Source of the DNA: Streptomyces sp. G-G2
GTDB taxonomy: Bacteria; Actinomycetota; Actinomycetes; Streptomycetales; Streptomycetaceae
Assembly: GCF_030063135.1 (NCBI RefSeq)
Contig: NZ_JASISO010000002.1
Location: forward strand, 124,001 to 188,000
DNA: 64,000 nucleotides
Reading direction: 5' to 3'
Shown: in pieces, positions 1-9,906 of the stretch
Layout: each line of letters starts with the position of its first letter
Position numbering within the stretch: position 1 is the first letter of the stretch
The notes under the pieces: model-generated
What the model was told of the DNA's origin: nothing
What the model saw: only the letters and a program-made list of their open reading frames with translations
Databases searched by the model: none
Position numbers and translations under genes: made by a program

Positions 1-669
1 GTCGTCCGCCTGGGCGCCCGGCCTGCGCACGTCCGCCTCCGCGTAGACCTGGACGGCCGGGCCGAACAGCACCAGCGCCTGGTCGACGACATGGCTGCCC
101 AGGTCGTAGAGCAGGCCGCCGATCTCCTCCGGGGCGCCGGACTCGCGCCAGCCGCCCTTGAGCTGCGGGCGACAGCGCTCGAAGCGGGACTCGTAGCGCT
201 GGACCTCGCCCAGCTCGCCCTCCTCGATCAGGCGGCGCACGGTGAGGAAGTCGTTGTCCCAGCGGCGGTTCTGGAAGACGGAGAGGAAGGTACCCGTCCG
301 GTCGGCCAGCGCGGCCAGCTCGCGCGCCTCGGCGGCGGTGGCGGCGAGCGGCTTGTCGACGACCACCGCGAGACCCGCCGTCAGGGCGGCGGTGGCGAGG
401 TCGACATGGGTCTTGTTGGGAGAGGCGATGACCACCAGATCCAGCTCCCCGGCCCGCTCCCACAGCTCGTCCGGCGTCCTCGCGACGTGTACGCCCGGGA
501 ACGCGCCGCGCGCCTGCTCCTGGCGGGTGGGGTCGGAGGTGACGACCGTGTCGAGGACGAGCCCCTCGGTCGCGGCCACGAGCGGGGCGTGGAAGACGGA
601 CCCCGCGAGCCCGTAGCCGATCAGGCCGACGCGCAGGGGAGGGGTGGAGGCAGTGGAGGCGGTGGTCAT
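1..669 (-). CDS. Gfo/Idh/MocA-family NAD(P)-dependent oxidoreductase (C-terminus beyond window)
   Basis: The first 223 codons of a minus-strand gene are present; it runs off the left edge. Near the N-terminus it carries the Rossmann motif GLIGYGLAGSVFHAPL, then a DKP loop (the usual E/DKP with the catalytic-region lysine), then GGLLYDLGSHVVDQAL, which is the conserved YDxGxHxxD stretch of the family. Such enzymes oxidise or reduce sugar or inositol derivatives with NAD(P); the substrate cannot be told from this part. ATG at 667-669 follows the shared divergent promoter with the ROK regulator, which is therefore the likely controller. Family assignment is firm, function open. Confidence 0.9.
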   Translation of the reverse strand, partial: MTTASTASTPPLRVGLIGYGLAGSVFHAPLVAATEGLVLDTVVTSDPTRQEQARGAFPGVHVARTPDELWERAGELDLVVIASPNKTHVDLATAALTAGLAVVVDKPLAATAAEARELAALADRTGTFLSVFQNRRWDNDFLTVRRLIEEGELGEVQRYESRFERCRPQLKGGWRESGAPEEIGGLLYDLGSHVVDQALVLFGPAVQVYAEADVRRPGAQADD

Positions 670-677
670 GGCATCCA

Positions 678-700
678 CTTTGGCAACACTGTTGCCGAAG
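678..700. promoter_or_regulatory. Palindromic operator in the divergent ROK / dehydrogenase promoter
   Basis: The core GGCAACACTGTTGCC (682-696) is a perfect inverted repeat with a 3-nt spacer. It extends on both sides, with one mismatched pair, to a 23-bp palindrome. It fills the 41-bp gap between the dehydrogenase start (669) and the ROK gene (711). A long AT-containing palindrome in such a short divergent spacer is what a ROK repressor site would look like; binding by the neighbouring protein is inferred. Confidence 0.7.
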
Positions 701-710
701 TGCAAGGAGG

Positions 711-1883
711 GTGGACAATGGGCGGGTGATCAGGGGCAGCGCGAGCGCGACGGGCAGCGGAACGGGCAGGGGCGGCAGGGGCGGCGTCGGCGGCGTCGGC
801 GCGGGCGAGGGAGCGGCCGGGCGGGTGGCCGGCGGAGCGAACCTGGCCGGGCTGCGCGGGCACAACGCCGCGCTGGTACTGGCCCTGCTCCGCCGGGCGG
901 GTCTGCGCGGCGAGCCCGGCCCGGGCCGCGGCGAACTGGCCGAGGCCACAGGACTGACCCCCCAGGCCGTCAGCAAGATCACGGCCCGGCTGGTGGCGGA
1001 GGGCCTGGTCGCGGAGGCCGGCCGGGGAGCGTCCACCGGGGGCAAGCCGCGCACCCTGCTCCGGCTCGTTCCGGAGGCCGGGCACGCCGTGGGCGCTCAG
1101 CTGGACCGCGATGAGCTGCGCGTGGTGCGGGTGGACCTGCTGGGCCGGGTGGTGGCCGAGTGGCGCGGGCCGCTGGACTTCGGCGCCGGGCCCGAACTGG
1201 TCGTGGCCGCGGTCACGGACACGGTGATACGGGCCTGCGCGGCCGGGACCCCGTGGGGCGTGGGCGTCGCCGCGCCCGGCCCGCTGGACCACCGGACCGG
1301 GGTGCTGGGGCGGGTGACCGGATATCCCGGGTGGGAGGGCTACCCGCTGCGGGAGGTGCTGGCCGAACGGCTCGGGTTGCCGGTGGTGGTCGACAAGGAC
1401 ACCAACGCGGGCGCGGCGGCGGGTGGGGCGGGTCCGGGCTCCGGTTCCTCGGTGTACGTGCACGTGGGCACCGGGCTGGGCGCGGGGCTGCGGCTCGGCG
1501 GCGCGGTGTACCGGGGGAGCGGGTCGGGGGCGGGGGAGTTCGGGCACCAGGTGCTGCTGCTGGACGGGCCGCCGTGCCGGTGCGGGGCGCGGGGGTGCGC
1601 GGAGGTGCTGTGCCTGGACGCGGTGGCGCGGGGTGACTTCGTACGGGCCGCGCGGGTGCTGGGGGAGGCCGCCGCGAACCTGGTCGCGCTGCTGGACGTG
1701 GACCGGGTGCAGCTGGGCGGGCGCGTGGTGGCGGCCGCGCCGGAGGTGTTCGTCGAGGGGGTCCGTACGGTACTGGCGGCCCGCGCCCTGGGCCGCGCAC
1801 CGGCGGTGGTGGAACGGGCCCCGGGCGGGGTGGCCGAGGGCGCGGCGGAACTGGTCCTGGCCCCCTACTTCGGCCAGGCCTGA
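711..1883 (+). CDS. ROK-family transcriptional regulator
   Basis: 390 residues. An N-terminal winged helix (ELAEATGLTPQAVSKITARL) is followed by a ROK sugar-kinase-like domain. That domain shows VGVAAPGPLD, VVVDKDTNAG, VHVGTGLGAG and the zinc motif CRCGARGCAE (CxCGxxGCxE). This is the NagC/XylR architecture: a sugar-responsive repressor. GTG 711 directly abuts AAGGAGG (704-710), which leaves no spacer, so in-frame GTG 726 could be the real start. It is divergent from a Gfo/Idh/MocA dehydrogenase and shares the palindrome at 678-700, suggesting local control of that enzyme. The inducing sugar is unknown. Confidence 0.9.
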   Translation: MDNGRVIRGSASATGSGTGRGGRGGVGGVGAGEGAAGRVAGGANLAGLRGHNAALVLALLRRAGLRGEPGPGRGELAEATGLTPQAVSKITARLVAEGLVAEAGRGASTGGKPRTLLRLVPEAGHAVGAQLDRDELRVVRVDLLGRVVAEWRGPLDFGAGPELVVAAVTDTVIRACAAGTPWGVGVAAPGPLDHRTGVLGRVTGYPGWEGYPLREVLAERLGLPVVVDKDTNAGAAAGGAGPGSGSSVYVHVGTGLGAGLRLGGAVYRGSGSGAGEFGHQVLLLDGPPCRCGARGCAEVLCLDAVARGDFVRAARVLGEAAANLVALLDVDRVQLGGRVVAAAPEVFVEGVRTVLAARALGRAPAVVERAPGGVAEGAAELVLAPYFGQA

Positions 1884-2146
1884 CCGCCGCCCCCATGTAC
1901 CCGGCCCCGTGATTCCGGCGCCGGCCCGGGCGCGCGCCGCACCCTTGCCGGCCCGGGCGCGCCGCACCCCTGACCTCTGGCCTCCGTCACCTGACCCCCT
2001 TGACCCCCTGCGCCGATCGGGCGTAAACCGGTTCGGGCGGGGCGCGGTGCGCGGTGCGCGGGAGGGGCGGTGTGGGAAGGTGCGGCCACGGCGGGGTGAT
2101 TGTCACTTCGTCAGATCATCGTCCGGCGAGCAAGCGAAGGTCCTCC

Positions 2147-2986
2147 ATGCGACTGCGCGAAGCCCTTGCCCTCTCCGTGGTCCTGGTCTCCGTACCGGGA
2201 CCGGCCGCCGCCTCCCCAGCGCTCGCCGCGACCGTGCCCGCCGCGCTTGCCGCGCCAGCACCCGCAGCCCCCGTACCTCCCGGCGGCGGGGGCGCCCGGC
2301 CCGCGCCCGCGCTGCCCTCGCGCGCCCGGGCCACCTGCGGTGACGGCAAGAGCGCGGCCTTCCCCATCGGGGCCCGGATCCGCGGCGGCCCGCCCGTCTA
2401 CCGCCTCGGCGCCGGACCGCAGACCTGGTACCTGGACCTGACCAACACCACCGCCACCGAATGCACCGCCATCCACCCCGTGGTCGTCTTCACGGACAAG
2501 GCGCGGGCCCTGCGCCCCGCCCACCTCCGGATGGAGTTCGAGGCGCAGGGCGCGGTCCTGCCGGTCAGCCTGGAGCACACCGACCGGGACGAGATCATCG
2601 CCGTGTTCGACGGCGGGCAGGCCTTCCCCGGCTTCACCGTCGGCCCCGGCGGCTCGGCCACCGTCACCGTGCGGCTGGCGTTCGCCGCCGACGCGCCGGT
2701 CGGTGACGTCGTCGCCGACGCCGCGCTGGTCCAGCGCAAGGGGGACGACGGGGACTGGATCGGTGAGGCGGGCGGGTACCGCTTCTCCGTCGAAGTCCCC
2801 CAGGAGCCCGTCGAGGCGGGATCCGCCGCGACCCTCGCCGAGACCGGCCCCGGCGCGGGCACGACGCACGCCCGCGCCCACGCCGCCCGCGAGTGGGCCT
2901 CCGGCTCGGGTGCGTTCGGCGCGCTGGGCGCCCTCATCGTGGGAGTCGCCCTGCTGCTCGGCGCCCGCCGCCTGCGCCGCCCTTAG
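2147..2986 (+). CDS. Secreted, cell-wall-anchored protein with LAETG sorting signal
   Basis: 279 residues. A signal peptide ends in an Ala/Pro-rich stretch. The extracellular part (about residues 65-215) is predicted beta-rich, with TWYLDLTNTT and a VTVRLAF strand, resembling an Ig-like fold. The C-terminus has LAETG, then about 30 residues with a spacer, the hydrophobic segment FGALGALIVGVALLLGA and a basic tail RRLRRP. LAxTG is the recognition sequence of Streptomyces class E sortases, so the protein is probably linked to peptidoglycan. ATG 2147 is preceded by GAAGG. It has no co-transcribed partner; the sortase at 13.1 kb is class F and probably unrelated. Binding function unknown. Confidence 0.8.
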   Translation: MRLREALALSVVLVSVPGPAAASPALAATVPAALAAPAPAAPVPPGGGGARPAPALPSRARATCGDGKSAAFPIGARIRGGPPVYRLGAGPQTWYLDLTNTTATECTAIHPVVVFTDKARALRPAHLRMEFEAQGAVLPVSLEHTDRDEIIAVFDGGQAFPGFTVGPGGSATVTVRLAFAADAPVGDVVADAALVQRKGDDGDWIGEAGGYRFSVEVPQEPVEAGSAATLAETGPGAGTTHARAHAAREWASGSGAFGALGALIVGVALLLGARRLRRP

Positions 2987-3078
2987 CCCGCCGCCCTTAG
3001 CCCGCCGCCCGCCGACGCGGCCCGCCGACCGCCCGCCCGGCCGTGCCCGCCGACACCCCGCCCCCGTAAAGTCCCAGC

Positions 3079-3837
3079 GTGGAACCGACCCGTCACCGCC
3101 CCGGCTCGCCCGTCCGCTCCGGCATTCCCGAGCACGGGCGCATCCCCAAGTACTACGCCGTCAAGGCGCGGATCGCCGCCCTCGTCGAGGAACTCGGCGA
3201 GGGCGGCGCCCTGCCCACCGAGCGCGATCTCGCCGAGCGCTACGAGGTGTCCCGCGAGACCGTCCGCCAGGCCCTGCGGGAGCTGCTGCTCGAAGGCAGG
3301 CTGCGCCGCGCCGGGCGCGGCACCGTCGTCGCCGGGCCGAAGCTGGAGCAGCCGCTGTCCCTCGCCAGTTACACCGAGGGGGTCCGCCGGCAGGGGCGCC
3401 GCCCGGGCCGTCACCTCATCGGGCTGGAGCAGTTCCCCTGCCCGCCGGAGCTGGCCGCCGGGATCGGCGCCGAACCCGGCGAGCCCGTCTGGCACCTGGA
3501 GCGGGTTCTTCTGGCCGACGACGAGCGGGTGGGCCTGGAGAGCACGTACGTCCGGGTGGCCCGCGCCCCCCGCCTGGACAGCGAATTCCAGCCGGATTCC
3601 TCTTTCTACGGGTATCTCCGGGAGCGTCTCGGCATCGACTTCGGCGACGCCGACGAGAAGCTGGAGACGGTCCTGGCCACCCCCCGCGAAGCGCTGCTCA
3701 TCGGGACTCCGCCCGCGCTCCCGATGCTCCTGATCCACCGTTTCTCGCGGGATCAGGACGGTCGGCCGCTGGAGCGGGTGCGTTCGCTCTACCGTGGCGA
3801 CCGGTTCAGCTTCACGACCCACCTCCGGCCCGAGTAA
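3079..3837 (+). CDS. GntR-family (HutC/PhnF type) regulator of phosphonate genes
   Basis: 252 residues. An N-terminal GntR winged helix (LPTERDLAERYEVSRETVRQ) is joined to a UTRA ligand domain (about residues 90-245) ending in RSLYRGDRFSFTTHL, typical of the HutC subfamily. It starts with GTG, has no clear Shine-Dalgarno sequence, and lies 148 bp ahead of the phosphonate operon on the same strand. UTRA regulators beside phosphonate genes (PhnF, PhnR) sense phosphonates or phosphate status. By position it should bind the motif at 3895-3910 in front of the operon, with a second copy at 9815-9830. Family is certain; ligand and targets are inferred. Confidence 0.88.
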   Translation: MEPTRHRPGSPVRSGIPEHGRIPKYYAVKARIAALVEELGEGGALPTERDLAERYEVSRETVRQALRELLLEGRLRRAGRGTVVAGPKLEQPLSLASYTEGVRRQGRRPGRHLIGLEQFPCPPELAAGIGAEPGEPVWHLERVLLADDERVGLESTYVRVARAPRLDSEFQPDSSFYGYLRERLGIDFGDADEKLETVLATPREALLIGTPPALPMLLIHRFSRDQDGRPLERVRSLYRGDRFSFTTHLRPE

Positions 3838-3894
3838 CCAAGAGCACAACGCAACAAACCCACACCAAGCAGACAGATCTACATCACAGAATGA

Positions 3895-3910
3895 TAACGG
3901 GTCTGGTCCA
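3895..3910 (+). promoter_or_regulatory. Candidate operator, copy 1, upstream of phosphonate operon
   Basis: TAACGGGTCTGGTCCA occurs here and, with a single change, at 9815-9830. This copy ends 76 bp before GTG 3986 and the other 77 bp before GTG 9907. Flanking TAACG (3895-3899) and CGTTA (3913-3917) form an inverted repeat around this copy. Recurrence at the same distance from two phosphorus-scavenging genes beside a HutC-type regulator makes it the likely regulator site; protein binding is inferred. Confidence 0.6.
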
Positions 3911-3985
3911 AGCGTTAGGGGCTGTTCACTGGCGTGTTGCCTGATGGATCCTCGAGGGCCATGGGCCCCGACCACCGTGGTCCGG

Positions 3986-5107
3986 GTGAGAGTCATAGTC
4001 ATCGGAGGCGGCGTGGTCGGCACCATGCACGCCTGGCAAGCAGTCGAACGCGGCCATGAGGTCGTCCAGATCGAGCGCGAAGCCGAGGCGCGCGGTGCCT
4101 CACTGCGCAATTTCGGCCAGATCTGGGTCAGTGGACGGGCCGGCGGTGAGGAGCTCGACACCGCTCTGCGCGCCCGCGAACTCTGGGAGCGGATCGGGGA
4201 ACGGGTCCCCGGCCTCGGCTTCCGCGCCATCGGATCCCTCACCCCGGTCCGCAACGCCCGCGAACACGCGGTCGCCGAGGCGGCCGTCGCCCGCCCCGAC
4301 GCGGCCGCCCGCGGCTACCAACTGCTCACCGCCGCCGAGGCGCGCGGGATCAACCCGGCCCTGCGCGGCGCCTTCGCGTCGGCCCTGTGGTGCGAGCGGG
4401 ACGCGGCCGTCGAGCCGCGCACCGCGCAGCTCCACCTGCGCGAGGCGCTCAGGGCCTCCGGCCGCTACACCTTCCTCCCCGGCCGAGAGGTCCGCGAGGT
4501 CACCGGCCCCGGCGCCGTCCGCGACGACCACGGTGACGTCCACCGCGGCGACGTCGTGGTCCTGGCCACCGGCGCCTGGCTGTCCGGCCTGGTCCGCGAG
4601 CTGGTCCCGGACCTGCCCGTGCGCCGCGTCCGGCTCCAGATGATGCAGACCGAGCCGCTCGGCGAGGCGCTGACCACCTCGGTCGCCGACGCCGACAGCT
4701 TCCGCTACTACCCCGCCTACCGGAGCGAGGCCCTCGACGCGCTCAACGCCGAGCAGGCGCAGGCCCCGGTCGCCGCGGCGCACAAGATGCAGCTCCTGAT
4801 GGTCCAGCGCCGCGACGGCGGCCTGACCATCGGCGACACCCACGAGTACGAGCACCCCTTCGCGTTCGACACCCTCGAAGAGCCCTACGACCACCTCACC
4901 GGGGTCGTCGAGTCCTTCCTGGGCCGCCCGCTGCCGAAGATCCGGCACCGCTGGGCAGGCGTGTACGCGCAGTGCACCGACACCACCCGGGTCGTCCACC
5001 GCCAGCAGGTGCGGGACGGCGTGTGGCTGGTGACCGGACCCGGAGGCCGGGGCATGACCTGCTCGCCCGCCATGGCCGAGACCACCGCGAACGAACTGGG
5101 CTGGTGA
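3986..5107 (+). CDS. FAD-dependent amine oxidoreductase of phosphonate operon (TIGR03364 type)
   Basis: 373 residues. The N-terminus MRVIVIGGGVVGTMHAW is the dinucleotide-binding GxGxxG of glycine/D-amino-acid oxidases. Later DVVVLATGAWLSGL and the C-terminal VWLVTGPGGRGMTCSPAMAE complete the FAD site. Sequence and neighbours (GntR, phosphonatase, 2-AEP-type ABC importer) match the FAD oxidoreductase family that accompanies phosphonatases. The inferred reaction is flavin-dependent oxidation of 2-aminoethylphosphonate or an N-methyl derivative to phosphonoacetaldehyde, replacing the PLP transaminase PhnW, which is absent here. GTG 3986 is chosen because it places the Rossmann strand at residue 2. 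The stop overlaps the next start (GTGA). Confidence 0.85.
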   Translation: MRVIVIGGGVVGTMHAWQAVERGHEVVQIEREAEARGASLRNFGQIWVSGRAGGEELDTALRARELWERIGERVPGLGFRAIGSLTPVRNAREHAVAEAAVARPDAAARGYQLLTAAEARGINPALRGAFASALWCERDAAVEPRTAQLHLREALRASGRYTFLPGREVREVTGPGAVRDDHGDVHRGDVVVLATGAWLSGLVRELVPDLPVRRVRLQMMQTEPLGEALTTSVADADSFRYYPAYRSEALDALNAEQAQAPVAAAHKMQLLMVQRRDGGLTIGDTHEYEHPFAFDTLEEPYDHLTGVVESFLGRPLPKIRHRWAGVYAQCTDTTRVVHRQQVRDGVWLVTGPGGRGMTCSPAMAETTANELGW

Positions 5108-5927
5108 ACCACATGACCGACCGCACCACCTCCCACGGCACCGACGACGCCCGCGCCGACGTCAGCAGCACCCGTACCGACGACGCCCGCACCCGCGACG
5201 CCCGCACCCACCACCTCGTCGTCCTCGACATGGCGGGCACCACCGTCGCCGACGGCGGCCTCGTCGAGCGGGCCTTCGAGCGCGCCGCCGAACGCCTCGG
5301 CGTCGAGCCCGGCTCCGCCGACCACGCCGACAAGCTCCAGTACGTCCGCGACACCATGGGCGAGTCGAAGATCTCCGTCTTCCGCCACCTCTTCGGTACG
5401 GAGGACCTCGCCCAGCGCGCCAACGCGGCCTTCGAGCAGGCGTACGGCGAGCTGGTCGACGGGGGCCTCATCGCCCCCCTCCCCGGCGCCCGCGAGACCA
5501 TCGAGCAGCTCCGCGCCGACGGCCGCACCGTCGTCCTGACCACCGGCTTCGCCCGGGTCACCCAGGACGCCATCCTCGACGCCCTCGGCTGGCGGGACCT
5601 CGCCGACCTCACCCTGTGCCCCGCCGACGCGGGCGGCCGCGGCCGCCCCTACCCGGACATGGTGCTGGCCGCGTTCCTGCGGACCGGCGCGGTGGCCGAC
5701 GTACGCGAGACGGTCGTCGTCGGCGACACGGCGTACGACATGCTCAGCGGTCGCCGGGCGGGCGCCGGGATCGTGGCAGGAGTGCTCACCGGAGCGCACG
5801 GCCACGCGGCGCTCACCGCGAACGGCGCGACCCACGTCCTCGGCTCCGTCGCCGAACTCCCCGCCCTCCTCGGCCCGCTGACCCCGGCCCCGGCCCCGGC
5901 CCCTGCCCCGGCCCCGGAGTCCGGCAG

Positions 5928-5931
<4 letters not shown>
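5104..5931 (+). CDS. Phosphonoacetaldehyde hydrolase-like HAD enzyme (phosphonatase)
   Basis: 275 residues from GTG 5104 (overlapping the previous TGA); ATG 5113 is a possible alternative. In ATG numbering the HAD nucleophile is D39 in LVVLDMAGTTV, with Ala at +2 as in PhnX instead of the Asp of phosphatases. MGESKIS places K86 where PhnX has its Schiff-base lysine (MGxxKI). GRPYPDM and VGDTAYDM are the conserved C-terminal loops. These residues support true C-P bond cleavage of phosphonoacetaldehyde to acetaldehyde and phosphate. The first 33 residues are a low-complexity Asp/Thr/Arg extension (TDDAR repeated) not usual in the family. The end overlaps the ATPase gene by GTGA. Confidence 0.87.
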
Positions 5932-6969
<1,038 letters not shown>

Positions 6970-6977
<8 letters not shown>

Positions 6978-7851
6978 GGCGGTGGCGCGCCCGCTCGCCG
7001 CCGACACCCCGGCCCCCGTGCGGCGCGCCGCCACGGCGCCCCGCTGGGTGTGGGCCCTGCCGCCGGTCGCCGTGCTCGGCCTGGTCTTCCTCTACCCCCT
7101 CGCACTGGTCGTCCAGCAGTCCCTCACCCCCGACAACGGCGGCGGCGCCTTCGACGCCTACGGGAACGTCTTCGCCTCCACCGTCTTCCGCGAGGCCCTC
7201 GGCACCACCGTCTGGCTGGCCGCCGGAGCCACCGTCGGCTGTCTGGTCCTCGGCTTCGCGCTCGCGCTGATCATCGCCTTCGTGCCGTTCCCCGGGGCCA
7301 GGGCCGTCGCCAAGTTCATCGACGTGTTCCTCTCCTTCCCCTCCTTCCTCATCACCCTCGCGCTCCTCTTCGTCTACGGCTCCGTCGGCATGGCCAACGG
7401 ACTGTGGACCGACGTCACCGGTGCGGCGGAGGGGCCCTTCCGCTTCCTCACCACCCCCTGGGGCGTCCTCCTCGCGGAGATCACCTACTTCACGCCCTTC
7501 GTGATGCGCCCGCTGCTCGCGGCCTTCTCCCAACTGGACACCGCGCAGCTGGAGGTGGCCTCCTCCCTCGGCGCCAAGCCGGGCCGGATCATCCGGCGGG
7601 TGATCCTCCCCGAGGCCCTGCCCGCGCTCGGCGCGGGCGGCAGCCTGGTCCTGGTCATGTGCCTGAACGAGTTCGGGATCGTCCTGTTCACCGGGGCCAA
7701 GGACGTCACCACCCTGCCGATGCTCATCTACGGCAAGGCCATCCTCGAATCCGACTACCCGGCCGCCTGTGTGGTCGCCGTGGTCAACATAGCGATCTCC
7801 GTCGGCCTGTTCGGCCTCTACCGGGTGGTGAGCAAGCGTGCTGGTGCATAG
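6970..7851 (+). CDS. ABC transporter permease, 2-AEP-type, subunit 1
   Basis: 293 residues with about six predicted membrane helices, the first at WALPPVAVLGLVFLYPLALV. The cytoplasmic EAA loop reads EVASSLGAKPGRIIRRVILP, which contacts the ATPase. It belongs to the binding-protein-dependent permease family (PotB/PhnU-like). It lies between the ATPase and second permease with overlaps on both sides, giving the usual heterodimeric channel. Confidence 0.92.
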
Positions 7852-8635
7852 CAAGTCCGGCCGCTGGGCCGCCTGGGCCGTCTTCACGCTGCTCTTCCTG
7901 CCGCTGTTCGCGCTGCCCCTGCTCGTGGTGGTCGCGGCCTCCTTCACCACCCACTGGTCCGGGGCCTTCCCCTCCGGCCCGACCACCGAGAACTACGCGG
8001 CCGCCGTGCGGGGCGAATCCCTCCAGGCCCTCACCACCAGCCTGGTCACCGCCCTGGTCGCCAGCCTGCTCGCGCTCACCGCCGGAACCTGGGCGGCGCT
8101 GGCCGCCGCCGGGCTGAAGAAGTACGGGAGGCGGTCCCTGGACGCCCTGTTCATGCTGCCGGTCGCCGTTCCGTCCGTGGTCGTGGGACTCGCCGTACTC
8201 GTCGCCTTCAGCCGTCCGCCGGTCCTGCTCAACGGCACGAGCGGCATTGTCATCCTGGCGCACACGATTCTTGTCACCGCGTTCGCCTACCAGTCGGTTT
8301 CAGCCGCGATCGTACGTCTGGATCCGGCCTACGAGCAGGCGGCGGCCAGCCTCGGCGCCCGCCCCTCGTACGTGCTGTGGCGGGTCAGGCTGCCGCTCCT
8401 GCTGCCCTCGCTCACCGCGGCCGCCGGGCTCTGCTTCGCCCTGTCCATGGGTGAGCTGAGCGCCACGATGATGCTCTACCCGCCCGACTGGATGCCCCTG
8501 CCCGTCCGGATCTTCACCGCCACCGACCGCGGCTCGCTCTTCAGCGGCTCCGCCATCGCCGTGGTCCTGATGGCCGCCACCCTGCTGGTGCTGCTGGCCG
8601 TCGCCCGCATCCGCACCAGAGCCTCCTACCGCTGA
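7838..8635 (+). CDS. ABC transporter permease, 2-AEP-type, subunit 2
   Basis: 265 residues with about six predicted membrane helices. The EAA loop is EQAAASLGARPSYVLWRVRLP. It resembles PotC/PhnV-type permeases and pairs with the preceding permease. GTG 7838 overlaps that gene by 14 bp. A 26-bp gap with GAAGGAAG separates it from the substrate-binding protein. Confidence 0.92.
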   Translation: MLVHSKSGRWAAWAVFTLLFLPLFALPLLVVVAASFTTHWSGAFPSGPTTENYAAAVRGESLQALTTSLVTALVASLLALTAGTWAALAAAGLKKYGRRSLDALFMLPVAVPSVVVGLAVLVAFSRPPVLLNGTSGIVILAHTILVTAFAYQSVSAAIVRLDPAYEQAAASLGARPSYVLWRVRLPLLLPSLTAAAGLCFALSMGELSATMMLYPPDWMPLPVRIFTATDRGSLFSGSAIAVVLMAATLLVLLAVARIRTRASYR

Positions 8636-8661
8636 GCAGTACCTCTCCTGAAGGAAGCCCC

Positions 8662-9759
8662 ATGTCCCGCGTGTTCCGCGTGTTCCGCATGCCCAGCAGC
8701 CTCCTGCGCCCGCTCGTCGCTCTCACCGGATGCCTCGCCGCCGGCGCCACCCTGACCGCCTGCGGCGGTTCCTCCGCCGCCGACTCCAAGGGCGGCGAGA
8801 AGGTCGTCACCGTCTACAGCGCGGACGGGCTCAAGGGGGAGAAGGGCGACGGCTGGTACGACAAGGTCTTCGCGGACTTCACCAAGAAGACCGGCATCAC
8901 CGTGAAGTACGTCGAGGGCGGCTCCGGCGAGATGGTGCAGCGCGCCGTCCGCGAGCAGTCCAACACGCAGGCCGACGTACTGATCACCCTCCCGCCCTTC
9001 ATCCAGCAGGCCGACGGCAAGGGGCTGCTCCAGTCGTACAAGCCGCAGGGCTCGGACCAGGTCAACGGCGCGAACAAGGCCGCCGACGGCAAGTGGACCT
9101 CGGTCGTCAACAACTACTTCGGCTTCGTCTACAACAAGAAGGAGCTGACCGAGGCCCCCAGGACCTGGGAGGAACTGCTGAACGGCACGTTCAAGGGCAA
9201 GCTCCAGTACTCCACTCCGGGCGTCGCGGGCGACGGCACCGCCGTGGTCGTCAAGTCGATGCACGACTTCGGCGGCAAGGACGCGGCGATGGAGTACCTG
9301 AAGAAGCTCCAGGCCAACAATGTCGGCCCGTCCTCCTCCACCAGCAAGCTCGCGCCCAAGACCGACAAGGGCGAGATCCTCGTCGCCAACGGCGACGTAC
9401 AGATGAACTTCGCCCAGTCCAAGTCCATGCCGAACCTGGGCATCTGGTTCCCGGCCAAGGACGGCGGCAAGCCCACCACCTTCGCGCTGCCGTACGCGGC
9501 GGGCCTGATGAGCAAGGGCCCGCACACCGAGAACGGCAAGAAGCTCCTCGACTACCTGCTCACCGAGGACGCCCAGAAACTGGTCAGCGAGGTCGGCGGC
9601 GGCTTCCCGGCGCGCGCCGACGTCAAGCCCACGGACGCCAACGCGGTGGAGCTGACGAAGATCATGACCGGGGTCGAGGTCTTCGAGCCGGACTGGGCCG
9701 ACATCGACAAGAACCTGTCCTCGTACGTGGACGCGTGGAAGTCGGCCACTGGCAGCTGA
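8662..9759 (+). CDS. Substrate-binding lipoprotein, 2-aminoethylphosphonate-type ABC importer
   Basis: 365 residues. The signal peptide ends in a lipobox-like LTACGG, so the protein should be lipid-anchored outside the membrane. The mature part is a class II extracellular binding protein (KVVTVYSADG, FGFVYNKKEL, MNFAQSKSMPNLGIWFPA) of the 2-AEP/iron/putrescine type. It is last in the operon, preceded by GAAGGAAG. With the ATPase and two permeases it completes a phosphonate importer. Specificity is inferred from the oxidase and phosphonatase encoded upstream. Confidence 0.88.
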   Translation: MSRVFRVFRMPSSLLRPLVALTGCLAAGATLTACGGSSAADSKGGEKVVTVYSADGLKGEKGDGWYDKVFADFTKKTGITVKYVEGGSGEMVQRAVREQSNTQADVLITLPPFIQQADGKGLLQSYKPQGSDQVNGANKAADGKWTSVVNNYFGFVYNKKELTEAPRTWEELLNGTFKGKLQYSTPGVAGDGTAVVVKSMHDFGGKDAAMEYLKKLQANNVGPSSSTSKLAPKTDKGEILVANGDVQMNFAQSKSMPNLGIWFPAKDGGKPTTFALPYAAGLMSKGPHTENGKKLLDYLLTEDAQKLVSEVGGGFPARADVKPTDANAVELTKIMTGVEVFEPDWADIDKNLSSYVDAWKSATGS

Positions 9760-9814
9760 CCGAAGCCGGTCGGCCACCTTCACGTCACCCGCTCCCGAAA
9801 GAGTGACGTTTGGG

Positions 9815-9830
9815 TAACAGGTCTGGTCCA
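9815..9830 (+). promoter_or_regulatory. Candidate operator, copy 2, upstream of secreted phosphodiesterase
   Basis: TAACAGGTCTGGTCCA differs from the copy at 3895-3910 in one base of sixteen and ends 77 bp before GTG 9907. GGTCCATG (9825-9832) also pairs with CATGGACC (9842-9849) to form a small hairpin. This suggests the downstream gene belongs to the phosphonate regulon. Confidence 0.58.
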
Positions 9831-9906
9831 TGGCTCCCCGTCATGGACCGGCCTCCTCGCACGGCCCACCGCTGAACTCCCCTTCGCCCACTCCCTGGAG
9901 GAGTAC

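Noticed and set aside
1884..2146. Possible small gene or operator between the ROK gene and the LAETG protein
   Set aside because: No start with ribosome-binding site and no dyad of note; only a low-complexity Pro/Arg-coding stretch.
3924..3934. GTTCACTGGCG resembling one PHO-box repeat upstream of the phosphonate operon
   Set aside because: Only one 11-bp unit fits; the neighbouring 11-mers do not match the PhoP direct-repeat pattern.
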